DNA of 34,414 nucleotides from NCBI GenBank assembly GCA_017624275.1, contig JAGANG010000086.1:1-34414 (forward strand), given 5' to 3'. The number at the start of each line of letters is the position of its first letter. The stretch's first letter is position 1. The translations under genes were made by a program, and so were the position numbers. Below are positions 1-6,362 of this stretch, piece after piece. The DNA comes from Spirochaetales bacterium. GTDB taxonomy: Bacteria; Spirochaetota; GWE2-31-10. Under the pieces are notes generated by a model, which ran no database searches, was not told the DNA's origin, and saw only the letters and a program-made list of their open reading frames with translations.

Positions 1-729
1 ATTCTGATTGAACATCAATCGACAATCAATCAAAATATGCCCTTTCGGTTTCTGGAATACATCGCAAGGATTTACGAGAAAATCACCACAAAAGACGAAA
101 AATTCGGGCGTAAACTTGTGAAGCTTCCGATTCCGGAATTCTATGTTTTTTACAACGGCAAGGATGACTATCCGACAGAAAGCATTATGAAACTGTCAGA
201 CGCATTCATACAACTTGACAGCGAGCTAAGAAATCAGCTTGAAAATGCAAATTATCCGCTTGAAATATCCGTGAAAGTGATTAATATTAATGTGGATAAG
301 GAAAACCCGATTTTGAAGCGTTGTGAAGCATTGAAAGAATATTCAGAATTTATTGAGCAAGTACGTTTCAATATTGAAAACGCTGTTTCAGAACCGCTTA
401 CGACTGCGATAAAAGAGGCAATCAAGAAAGGCTTTCTTTCAGATTATTTGAATCGAAAATCAACGGAGGTACAAAATATGTTACTGGCAGAATATGATTA
501 TGATACAGACATTGCCGTTCAACGACGAGAATCCTTTGAAGATGGATTTTCTGCCGGCGAAGAATATGGACGCAAAGAAGGCATTTCTATCGGGCTGTCG
601 CAAGGTATATCTCAAGGTGCACAACAAGCCAAACTTGAAACAGCGAAAACTTTATTAGCTTTCGGTGATTCGATTGAAAAAGTATCAAAAGTTACCGGGC
701 TGTCACCGGAGGAAATAGAAAAACTTTAA
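1..729 (+). CDS. Rpn-family PD-(D/E)XK nuclease/putative transposase, 3' part
   Basis: The frame is open from base 1, so the gene begins upstream and the ATG at 37 is internal. The first codons read LIEHQST and continue into NMPFRFLEYIARIYE. This matches the conserved core of Rpn (recombination-promoting nuclease, YhgA-like) proteins, where the E and Q belong to the PD-(D/E)XK active site; the upstream Asp is outside the window. The middle contains the family's IPEFYVFYNG segment. The C-terminus has the usual Gly/Glu-rich tail (EDGFSAGEEYGRKEG, then repeated GISxG) and a short helix-turn-helix-like end, VTGLSPEEIEKL. Known Rpn proteins are Mg2+-dependent DNA endonucleases that raise RecA-independent recombination, and they are often present in many copies in treponemes. 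The family call is firm; activity of this copy cannot be judged without the N-terminus. Confidence 0.85.
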   Translation: MLIEHQSTINQNMPFRFLEYIARIYEKITTKDEKFGRKLVKLPIPEFYVFYNGKDDYPTESIMKLSDAFIQLDSELRNQLENANYPLEISVKVININVDKENPILKRCEALKEYSEFIEQVRFNIENAVSEPLTTAIKEAIKKGFLSDYLNRKSTEVQNMLLAEYDYDTDIAVQRRESFEDGFSAGEEYGRKEGISIGLSQGISQGAQQAKLETAKTLLAFGDSIEKVSKVTGLSPEEIEKL

Positions 730-734
730 CCCCA

Positions 735-781
735 TAAAAAAGGAGCGGAAAGTTTTCTATTGAAAAGTATTATCCGCTCCT
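735..781 (-). terminator. Rho-independent terminator of the LRR lipoprotein gene
   Basis: A 9-bp stem (AGGAGCGGA at 741-749 with TCCGCTCCT at 773-781) is followed on the minus strand by a run of T (735-740 read in reverse). It lies between two convergent genes. The T-run is on the minus side, so it mainly ends the lipoprotein transcript; the stem may also slow transcription of the Rpn gene. Confidence 0.8.
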
Positions 782-799
782 CACTATTAACCCTTAAAT

Positions 800-2944
800 C
801 TATTGTTTATACCAATAATACCAACCGTTATCAGTAAAATAAGTTGCATTTTGTTCCGGGTCTGTCACATCAAATTCTGTACCACCGGTATAATCTTCAT
901 TACGTGTATAATACCAAGTACTTGTATCTTTAAATGTTACATTTGCTAAATTAAAACAACCGGTAAAGACATCATCTCCAATTTTAGTCACACCGCTACC
1001 GATTATTATAGTTTCTAATCTATCACAATCTTCAAATACATATCCATCGATAGTTGTAACACTATCGGGTATTATTACACTTGTTAAGTAAATACAACGA
1101 GTAAATGCCCTAAAGCCGACAGATGTCACACTGTCAGGAATTGCCACACTTGTTAAGTCACAACCATTAAAAGCCCAATCTCTGATAGTTGTAACGCTAT
1201 TAGGAATGGTAACATTTCCGGTAACAGCAGGACAACATGAAATCAATTCTGTTTTATCTTTGTTAAATAAAATCTTACCATCATCAGATGCGGAATAATT
1301 TTCATTATTTTCACTGACAACAAAACTTGTTAAACCACAATCATAAAATGCACTAGCCGCATAAGTAGTTAGGCTGTCAGGAAGTACTATACTTGTCAAC
1401 ATAGGACAGGCATAAAATGCACAACTGCGAATTTCTTTTACACCATTACTTATGGTTACATTTGCTAAATTATAGCAAAAAGTGAACGTTTGAGAAGTAA
1501 TAGTAGTCACACTGCCGGGGATTGTTATGCTTGTCAAATTTAAACAATAGCTGAATGCATACATATCAATAGTAGTCACACTATCAGGTATAATAATATC
1601 TCCGATAACATCCGGACAACAAGAAATTAATTCTGTCTTGTCTTTGTTGTATAGAATCTTACCGTCATCAGATACTGAATAATTTTTATTGTTTTCACTA
1701 ACAGTAAAAGCTGTTAAATTCATACAATTACTAAACGCACCGTTACCGATAGTTGTTACACTGTCAGGAATAATTAAACTTTCTAAACTTTCACAGCTGA
1801 AGAAAGCTTCTTCCGGGATTTCAGTCAGTCCTGTTGTTCCGCTTAAATCTAAGTTGATTAAAGCTACTGTATTATCTCTTAATGCTTCACACATAATTGA
1901 AAAGATTTCAGATGTCATTTCTCCTGTTACTACAAGTGTACATGAACTACGTAAGTTTGAAATAAAGTATGGCAACGCCATTGTAGTTATATTTTTAACA
2001 ACACCGCCACCGTTTCCGTTCTCTCCGTCTTCACCGTCTTTTCCGGCTTGTGCAAGCAACGTCCATTTTTCACCGTCGTAAATGTATGAGCTGCCGTCTG
2101 TTGTATTAAAATATGCCCAATATTTTTCAGGATTTGCCGGCGGTGTCGCAGATGAACCTTGCCAGATGAAACTGTAGTTTTTGTCATCAGAATTTTGTGA
2201 TGTTATATTTTTATCACCAAGCTTGTTTTCTTTTCCCGCTTCTACAGATACAGTTTCCCATAATGTGCAGTAGTCGCCTTTCATTATTACAATTTGGTAA
2301 TCCGCTCCGGCCGGCACATCAGAAATTGTGAAAACACCGGCGTCAGTTGTCACTGCCAAATATGAAGTCCCTGCGATTACAACTGTAATTCCCAAATTGC
2401 CGTTTTCTTTACCGTCAATCGTTACTTTACCGCAGATAGAACCTGTAGCTGTTAAGTTTAAGTCTGTAGCTGTTACTACTTGGTTTGCCTGCACGACTAC
2501 ATTTGTAAGTACAGCTTTTTCGGTAGAACCGTCAGATGATGCGTAAATTGTGTAAACGCCTTCTTTTACGTTATCAAACGAATATTCGCCGCTTTCTGAT
2601 GTAACTACATTTTTCATTACGGCTACATCAGAACGTGAGCGACTGCTTATTTGTGAGTCGTAAGCTACAATTCCGTCAGAGGAAACAAGGGTTACTTGTA
2701 TTCCTGCATGGTTTGCAGTGTTTGTGTAAGTTGCCTTGCCGACAATTTTACCGGTAGTCACAACGTCGTCTTCGTTGTCTTCATTCCCGGTATTTTCGCC
2801 GTTTTGATTGCCTTGATTTTGGTTTTCGTTGGTCTGTTGATTGCTGTTATTCGAGCCTACATCTGTCGGCTGGTCACAGCTGAACAACATCACCAAAAGC
2901 ATAAAGATTATACTTATGCTTTTCATGAAATAGTTTCTTCTCAT
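800..2944 (-). CDS. BspA-like leucine-rich-repeat surface lipoprotein
   Basis: 714 aa. The N-terminus is a lipoprotein signal: positive MRRNYFMK, a hydrophobic core, then lipobox LFSC with the lipidated Cys at about residue 23. A low-complexity Asn/Gln/Glu/Asp linker follows (about 30-60). Next come two carboxypeptidase-regulatory-like beta-sandwich domains (about 65-155 and 168-245), a Trp/Tyr-rich linker, and a collagen-like GKDGEDGENGNGGG stretch near residue 310. The rest (about 340-690) is a series of about 23-residue LRR_5 repeats of the form IPDSVTTIxxxAFxxC. One block (SENNxNYSxSDDGKIL, then NKDKTELISCCP) occurs twice, so part of the gene was duplicated internally. BspA-type proteins in oral and gut bacteria bind host matrix or other bacteria; the ligand here is unknown. 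The start is set by AAGGAG 9 nt before the ATG. The gene stands alone and ends at a strong terminator. Confidence 0.88.
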   Translation of the reverse strand: MRRNYFMKSISIIFMLLVMLFSCDQPTDVGSNNSNQQTNENQNQGNQNGENTGNEDNEDDVVTTGKIVGKATYTNTANHAGIQVTLVSSDGIVAYDSQISSRSRSDVAVMKNVVTSESGEYSFDNVKEGVYTIYASSDGSTEKAVLTNVVVQANQVVTATDLNLTATGSICGKVTIDGKENGNLGITVVIAGTSYLAVTTDAGVFTISDVPAGADYQIVIMKGDYCTLWETVSVEAGKENKLGDKNITSQNSDDKNYSFIWQGSSATPPANPEKYWAYFNTTDGSSYIYDGEKWTLLAQAGKDGEDGENGNGGGVVKNITTMALPYFISNLRSSCTLVVTGEMTSEIFSIMCEALRDNTVALINLDLSGTTGLTEIPEEAFFSCESLESLIIPDSVTTIGNGAFSNCMNLTAFTVSENNKNYSVSDDGKILYNKDKTELISCCPDVIGDIIIPDSVTTIDMYAFSYCLNLTSITIPGSVTTITSQTFTFCYNLANVTISNGVKEIRSCAFYACPMLTSIVLPDSLTTYAASAFYDCGLTSFVVSENNENYSASDDGKILFNKDKTELISCCPAVTGNVTIPNSVTTIRDWAFNGCDLTSVAIPDSVTSVGFRAFTRCIYLTSVIIPDSVTTIDGYVFEDCDRLETIIIGSGVTKIGDDVFTGCFNLANVTFKDTSTWYYTRNEDYTGGTEFDVTDPEQNATYFTDNGWYYWYKQ

Positions 2945-2974
2945 TTTCTTTACTCCTTAAAGTTGATTTATTTT

Positions 2975-2994
2975 AACTTCCCGTACGGAAAGTT
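2975..2994. promoter_or_regulatory. 20-bp near-perfect palindrome upstream of the lipoprotein gene
   Basis: AACTTCCCGTACGGAAAGTT matches its own reverse complement at 18 of 20 positions. It lies about 30 bp upstream of the lipoprotein start codon. The word AGTTGATT occurs on both sides (2961-2968 and 2991-2998). It could be an operator or a 5'-UTR hairpin; nothing in the sequence tells which. Confidence 0.4.
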
Positions 2995-3035
2995 GATTCC
3001 TTGTTTTCAAACCACTTGGGTTTAAAGTTCCTTTC

Positions 3036-3204
3036 GCAAGCAAAGCTTGCATTAAAAAATCGTTTTGGGTTCAAAACGTGTAAATCTTTAGGAGAGGGGA
3101 ACCATCTCAAAGTTGCGAATAACGATGAAGTGCATTTATGCACGAATGAAGTGTTTTCGTAAGAAAACACCGAGCAAAAGCACCGAAGGTTCCCCCTCTC
3201 CTAT
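3036..3204. repeat. Modular hairpin element 1 with long closing stem
   Basis: Two small hairpins come first (GCAAGC/GCTTGC at 3037-3050, CGTTTTG/CAAAACG at 3061-3078). A 15-bp closing stem then pairs 3089-3103 (TAGGAGAGGGGAACC) with 3188-3203 (one bulged C). Inside it are two perfect hairpins: GTGCA-TTTA-TGCAC (3130-3143) and GTGTTTTC-GTAA-GAAAACAC (3151-3170), joined by GAATGAA. The same kind of module occurs at 3264-3310 and 16637-16770 with altered but still complementary stems. No gene is supported here; open frames across it are by-products of the repeats. Confidence 0.6.
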
Positions 3205-3263
3205 AACCTCTCCATTCCTCGGCAAGCTTGGTTTTCTTTTATCTTCCGGTTACTGAGCAACGG

Positions 3264-3433
3264 TGAGTACGTGTAACGTACGAACGAAGTATTTAACGTC
3301 AGTTAAATACCGAGCAAGCTTGTCGAAGTAATCCGTGTGGCTCCTGTCATCCTGAACTTGTTTCAGGATCTCCTCTTGCCTTCCGGTCACTGCGAACTTG
3401 TTTCGGAATCTGGATGCTGAAATAAATTCAGCA
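3264..3433. repeat. Modular hairpin element 2 plus dispersed CCTGAA/TTCAGG repeat
   Basis: Contains GTACGT-GTA-ACGTAC (3267-3281) and GTATTTAAC-GTCA-GTTAAATAC (3289-3310), joined by GAACGAA. Next is the widely dispersed bacterial intergenic word around CCTGAACTTGTTTCAGG (3351-3367). A second hairpin, TGCTGAA/TTCAGCA, lies at 3415-3433. These are non-coding hairpin repeats between the lipoprotein gene and the heptamer locus. Confidence 0.55.
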
Positions 3434-3722
3434 TGACAAACTGCCAAAAAGGCATAAAAAAAGAGCGATCGGAAAAAATCCGAAACCGCTCTGTTTCATT
3501 AAATACATTATTAAAATATTGAATATTATTTTTATTTAATACACTTGTTGGCTGTTGGCTGTTGGCTGTTGGCTGTTGGCTGTTGGCTGTTGGCTGTTGG
3601 CTGTTGGCTGTTGGCTGTTGGCTGTTGGCTGTTGGCTGTTGGCTGTTGGCTGATTTTGCCAAACAGCGTTTGGTTGTCAAGAGAAATATCATTATAATTA
3701 AGCATATTTTTGTAATTGTCAT
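3387..3722 (-). CDS. Possible small exported protein carrying the heptamer array (frame may vary)
   Basis: 111 codons in the current frame. AGGAG lies 6 nt before the ATG, and a good promoter lies about 60 bp upstream. The first 22 residues (MTITKICLIIMIFLL, then TTKRCLAKS) resemble a signal peptide. The array then encodes a seven-residue repeat, SQQPTAN, five times. In the present frame translation runs through the terminator hairpin into repeat DNA. In both other frames a TAA occurs within about 20 bases of the array. Gain or loss of one heptamer would therefore give a short product that ends at the array. I do not recognise a family. Promoter, RBS and terminator argue for a transcribed unit, but an untranslated RNA or chance reading through a repeat is possible. 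Confidence 0.35.
   Translation of the reverse strand: MTITKICLIIMIFLLTTKRCLAKSANSQQPTANSQQPTANSQQPTANSQQPTANSQQPTSVLNKNNIQYFNNVFNETERFRIFSDRSFFMPFWQFVMLNLFQHPDSETSSQ
3455..3492 (-). terminator. Rho-independent terminator of the heptamer transcription unit
   Basis: Read on the minus strand: AGAGCG, a partly paired inner stem (TCGG/CCGA), then CGCTCT followed directly by a run of T. Arms are 3487-3492 and 3462-3467. It lies about 55 bases past the heptamer array on the same strand as the promoter at 3785-3814, so the two bound a transcript of about 320 nt. Confidence 0.75.
3547..3651. repeat. Perfect tandem array, 15 copies of GTTGGCT
   Basis: 105 bases made of exactly 15 identical 7-bp units (AGCCAAC on the minus strand). 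There are no variants, which suggests recent expansion or active slippage. Because 7 is not a multiple of 3, each gain or loss of a unit changes the downstream frame, while the array itself stays open in every frame. Confidence 0.97.
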
Positions 3723-3784
3723 GACTTTCTCCTTTTTCCTGTTTATATTTACTCGCCTTTATTCGAGTTGCAAAATTGCGGTGT

Positions 3785-3814
3785 ATTATATACGGAAAAA
3801 CTTTTTAAAGTCAA
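3785..3814 (-). promoter_or_regulatory. Sigma-70-type promoter for the heptamer unit
   Basis: On the minus strand, TTGACT (3809-3814) is followed after 18 nt by TATAAT (3785-3790). The predicted start near 3778 leaves a leader of about 56 nt before the ATG at 3722. This is one of the best promoter matches in the window. Confidence 0.75.
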
Positions 3815-3844
3815 GGTTACGGATTTTATCCCGGAACAGAATCA

Positions 3845-3863
3845 AGGTCTGTCGTCTATTTCG
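3845..3863 (+). repeat. REP-like repeat, half copy
   Basis: AGGTCTGTCGTCTATTTCG matches the right half of the palindromic repeat seen whole at 27688-27739. Degraded hairpin-element sequence follows to about 3910. Confidence 0.6.
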
Positions 3864-3988
3864 TTATAGATACTTCGTTTCACTTGATGTTTTCTTAAAT
3901 ACCGAGCTAAAGCCGGTGATAAAATTGCGAACCAATTTTGAGAATAACAGCTTCCGTCAGGACAAATAATCAATCAAACTAATCGACC

Positions 3989-4020
3989 AAAAAAAACAGC
4001 CGGAACTTTTACATTCCGGC
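3989..4020 (-). terminator. Rho-independent terminator of the candidate small RNA
   Basis: A perfect 7-bp stem, GCCGGAA (4014-4020 reversed) with TTCCGGC (3999-4005), an 8-nt loop, and a T-rich tail on the minus strand. No minus-strand gene lies upstream, so the transcript it ends must arise within 4021-4250. Confidence 0.8.
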
Positions 4021-4192
4021 CACTCTCTAGGAAATAACTTTGCATTTAATTTTAAGAATTCTTTGGAGAGGAAAAATTCAAATAATTTTTCAAGCAAAGC
4101 GTTTTTTATACTCATTCAGAATATGAGCTTCAATTGCGAATTTTCCGCGGCAACAGAAAATTCTATTTTGCTAATCACCCTAGAGAAAAATC
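3989..4192 (-). ncRNA. Candidate structured small RNA upstream of alaS (antisense orientation)
   Basis: On the minus strand a -10-like TATAAA (4199-4204) is followed by a region closed by an 8-bp stem (4179-4186 with 4024-4031, TCTCTAGG/CCTAGAGA). Inside are three further hairpins: GAATTTTC/GAAAATTC (4138-4163), CTCAT/ATGAG (4111-4127) and GAAAAATT/AATTTTTC (4071-4091). Immediately after the closing stem comes a rho-independent terminator, GCCGGAA/TTCCGGC (3999-4020), then eight T. The length (about 170 nt before the terminator) and the long-range closing stem recall 6S RNA, but I could not confirm a central bubble. No open reading frame explains the region. A hairpin (AATACCC/GGGTATT, 4227-4244) sits just upstream of the -10 box. 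Structure and terminator are visible; identity is inferred. Confidence 0.45.
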
Positions 4193-4434
4193 AATAAGTT
4201 TATACATGGAATTTGCCAAAAATTCTAATACCCTTTTGGGTATTTTAGGTACTTTTTTGTTTTTTTGCTCTTTTTTTTACTAAAATATACATATAGGTGA
4301 ATAATAGATAATTCATATTGAAATATTTTGTAATGATAAAATCTTTATTTCTAATATTAGAATATTGAAAATATTATTTCAAAATATTTAACCAAAAAAA
4401 CCTTATTCTTTTAAACAAAAAGCTAACTGAAAAA

Positions 4435-4463
4435 TTGACGGTAATCTTTAATTTTTCTATAAT
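4435..4463 (+). promoter_or_regulatory. Sigma-70-type promoter of alaS
   Basis: TTGACG (4435-4440), exactly 17 nt, TATAAT (4458-4463). Transcription should start near 4470, giving a leader of about 25 nt before the GTG start. The rest of 4205-4434 is very AT-rich, with no other feature I can support. Confidence 0.8.
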
Positions 4464-4495
4464 GCGAATAATTTTTTGACTTTGGAGAATATAAA

Positions 4496-6283
4496 GTGGA
4501 CTTTAGAGAACTGAGAAAAAAATACATCAGCTTTTTTGAAAGCAAGGGGCATAAGCAAATTAGAGCAGCTTCATTAATTCCGGAAAATGATCCGACCGTA
4601 CTTTTTACGACTGCAGGAATGCATCCGTTGGTACCTTATTTAACAGGTCAAGTTCATCCGGAAGGAAAACGTCTTGTAGATTACCAAAAATGTATCAGAA
4701 CTGGTGACATTGATGATGTAGGTGATTCTTCTCATCTTACATTTTTTGAAATGTTGGGGAATTGGTCTTTGGGCGACTATTTTAAAAAAGAAGCTATTTC
4801 ATGGTCATTTGAATTCTTGACAAAAGAACTTGGTTTTTCTGTAGATCAATTGCATGTCACTGTTTTTGAAGGTGATGAAAATGCAGAACGTGATGACGAA
4901 TCTGCAAAAATTTGGGAATCACTCGGTATCAAAGCAAACCACATTCACTATAAACCAAAAGAAGACAACTGGTGGGGACCTGCCGGAAATACAGGGCCAT
5001 GCGGTCCGGATACGGAAATGTTTATCGATACTGGTAAAGAAGCTTGTTCTGATAAATGTGGTCCGGGATGTCGTTGCGGAAAATACATAGAAATCTGGAA
5101 TGATGTTTTTATGCAATTTAATAAAGATGAAAACGGTAAATATGCTACGCTTTCTCAAAAAAATGTTGATACCGGAATGGGAATCGAAAGAACTGTTGCT
5201 ATGATGAACGGCAAAAAAACTGTTTATGAAACAGAAAGTTTTACACCGATTATTGCAAAAATCGAAGAATTATCCGGTAAAAAATACGGTGAATCTGAAG
5301 AAATTACAAAAGCAATCAGAGTTGTAGCTGACCATATCAGAACTTCTACATTTATTATCGGTGATGAAAAAGGTATTTCACCTTCAAATGTAGGGGCAGG
5401 ATATGTTTTACGCCGTTTAATTCGTCGTGCCGTAAGATTCGGAAAAACATTGGGAATATCAAATATTTTCCTTTCAAAAGTTGCTGCTGTCGTTGTTGAT
5501 TTAATGGGAGAATTTTATCCTGAATTAATAGAAAACAAACAACGTATTTTTGACGAACTCGAAAGAGAAGAAACAAAATTCGAAGCTACATTACAAACCG
5601 GGCTGTCTGAGTTCAATAAAGTTGCCGCAAAACTTGCTGAACACAATCAAAACTCTATTTCTGGTAAGACCGCATTCAAACTTTATGATACTTACGGTTT
5701 CCCTTTAGAATTAACATTGGAATTAGCAAAAGAAAAAAATATGATTGTCGATACTGACGGTTTTGCTGCACAATACGAAAAACATAAAGAAGAATCTCGT
5801 ACTGCACAAAAAGAGAGTTTCAAGGGTGGACTTGCCGACCACAGTGAAGAAACTACAAATCTTCATACGGCAACTCACCTACTCCATGCAGCTTTACGAA
5901 AAGTTTTGGGAGAACACGTTCAACAAAAAGGTTCAAATATTACGGTAGAAAGATTACGTTTCGATTTTTCTCATCCTCAAAAAGTTACTGCAGAAGAATT
6001 GAAAGAAGTTGAACGCCTTGTAAATGAGCAAATCCAAAAAGATGTTCCGATTACAATGGACATCATGGCATTAGATGATGCAAAAAAACAGGGTGCTTTG
6101 GCGTTCTTTACTCAAAAGTACGAAGAAAAAGTCAAAGTTTATACTATGGGCGATTTTTCTAAAGAAGTTTGCGGCGGTCCTCATGCCGAACATACAGGTG
6201 CTTTAGGAAAATTTGTAATAAAAAAAGAAGAAGCTTCTTCTGCCGGTGTGCGTAGAATCAAGGCTGTTCTTGTAAAAGAGTAA
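4496..6283 (+). CDS. alaS: Alanyl-tRNA synthetase, short spirochaete form
   Basis: Charges tRNA-Ala with alanine in the cytoplasm. 595 aa. The class II core starts at once (DFRELRKKYISFFESKGHKQ, then the NDPTVLFTTAGM motif). The editing domain keeps both zinc-binding pairs: H457/H461 (HTATH) and C559/H563 (CGGPH). The C-terminal DHHA1/C-Ala region of the usual 870-aa enzymes is absent. Short AlaRS of about 590-605 aa is the known state in Treponema and Borrelia, so this is not a truncation. The start is GTG at 4496, set by GGAG 8 nt upstream and by alignment to the family start. It has its own promoter and is followed by a hairpin, so the genes behind it may be partly independent. Confidence 0.96.
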   Translation: MDFRELRKKYISFFESKGHKQIRAASLIPENDPTVLFTTAGMHPLVPYLTGQVHPEGKRLVDYQKCIRTGDIDDVGDSSHLTFFEMLGNWSLGDYFKKEAISWSFEFLTKELGFSVDQLHVTVFEGDENAERDDESAKIWESLGIKANHIHYKPKEDNWWGPAGNTGPCGPDTEMFIDTGKEACSDKCGPGCRCGKYIEIWNDVFMQFNKDENGKYATLSQKNVDTGMGIERTVAMMNGKKTVYETESFTPIIAKIEELSGKKYGESEEITKAIRVVADHIRTSTFIIGDEKGISPSNVGAGYVLRRLIRRAVRFGKTLGISNIFLSKVAAVVVDLMGEFYPELIENKQRIFDELEREETKFEATLQTGLSEFNKVAAKLAEHNQNSISGKTAFKLYDTYGFPLELTLELAKEKNMIVDTDGFAAQYEKHKEESRTAQKESFKGGLADHSEETTNLHTATHLLHAALRKVLGEHVQQKGSNITVERLRFDFSHPQKVTAEELKEVERLVNEQIQKDVPITMDIMALDDAKKQGALAFFTQKYEEKVKVYTMGDFSKEVCGGPHAEHTGALGKFVIKKEEASSAGVRRIKAVLVKE

Positions 6284-6306
6284 TCATAATTATTCGCTTT
6301 ATTTAT

Positions 6307-6342
6307 ATCAGAGTATATTTTTATACTCTGATTTATTTATTT
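6307..6342 (+). terminator. Hairpin terminator after alaS
   Basis: An 11-bp stem (ATCAGAGTATA at 6307-6317 with TATACTCTGAT at 6322-6332), a short T loop, then a T-rich but interrupted tail. Probably a partial terminator between alaS and the peptidase gene 30 bases on. Confidence 0.6.
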
Positions 6343-6362
6343 TATAGCAAGGAGAAAATTGC

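Noticed and set aside
2973..3447. Short minus-strand open frames around the hairpin elements
   Set aside because: They consist of dispersed repeat words (for example CHAEFISAS and ILKQVQDD translations) with no RBS. Their openness follows from the repeats.
3547..3651. Tandem repeats as a CRISPR array
   Set aside because: Units are 7 bp with no spacers, and no cas genes are nearby.
3562..3969. Plus-strand open frame reading GCWLLAV repeats
   Set aside because: It is the heptamer array read on the other strand, with no RBS or promoter in that direction. The transcription signals are all on the minus strand.
3989..4192. T-box or other alaS riboswitch
   Set aside because: The terminator and the closing stem are oriented on the minus strand, away from alaS, and the alaS promoter lies downstream of the region, so it is not in the alaS leader.
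4496..6283. alaS as a truncated pseudogene because it is 595 aa
   Set aside because: All catalytic and editing motifs are present, the stop is followed by a terminator, and short AlaRS is normal in spirochaetes.
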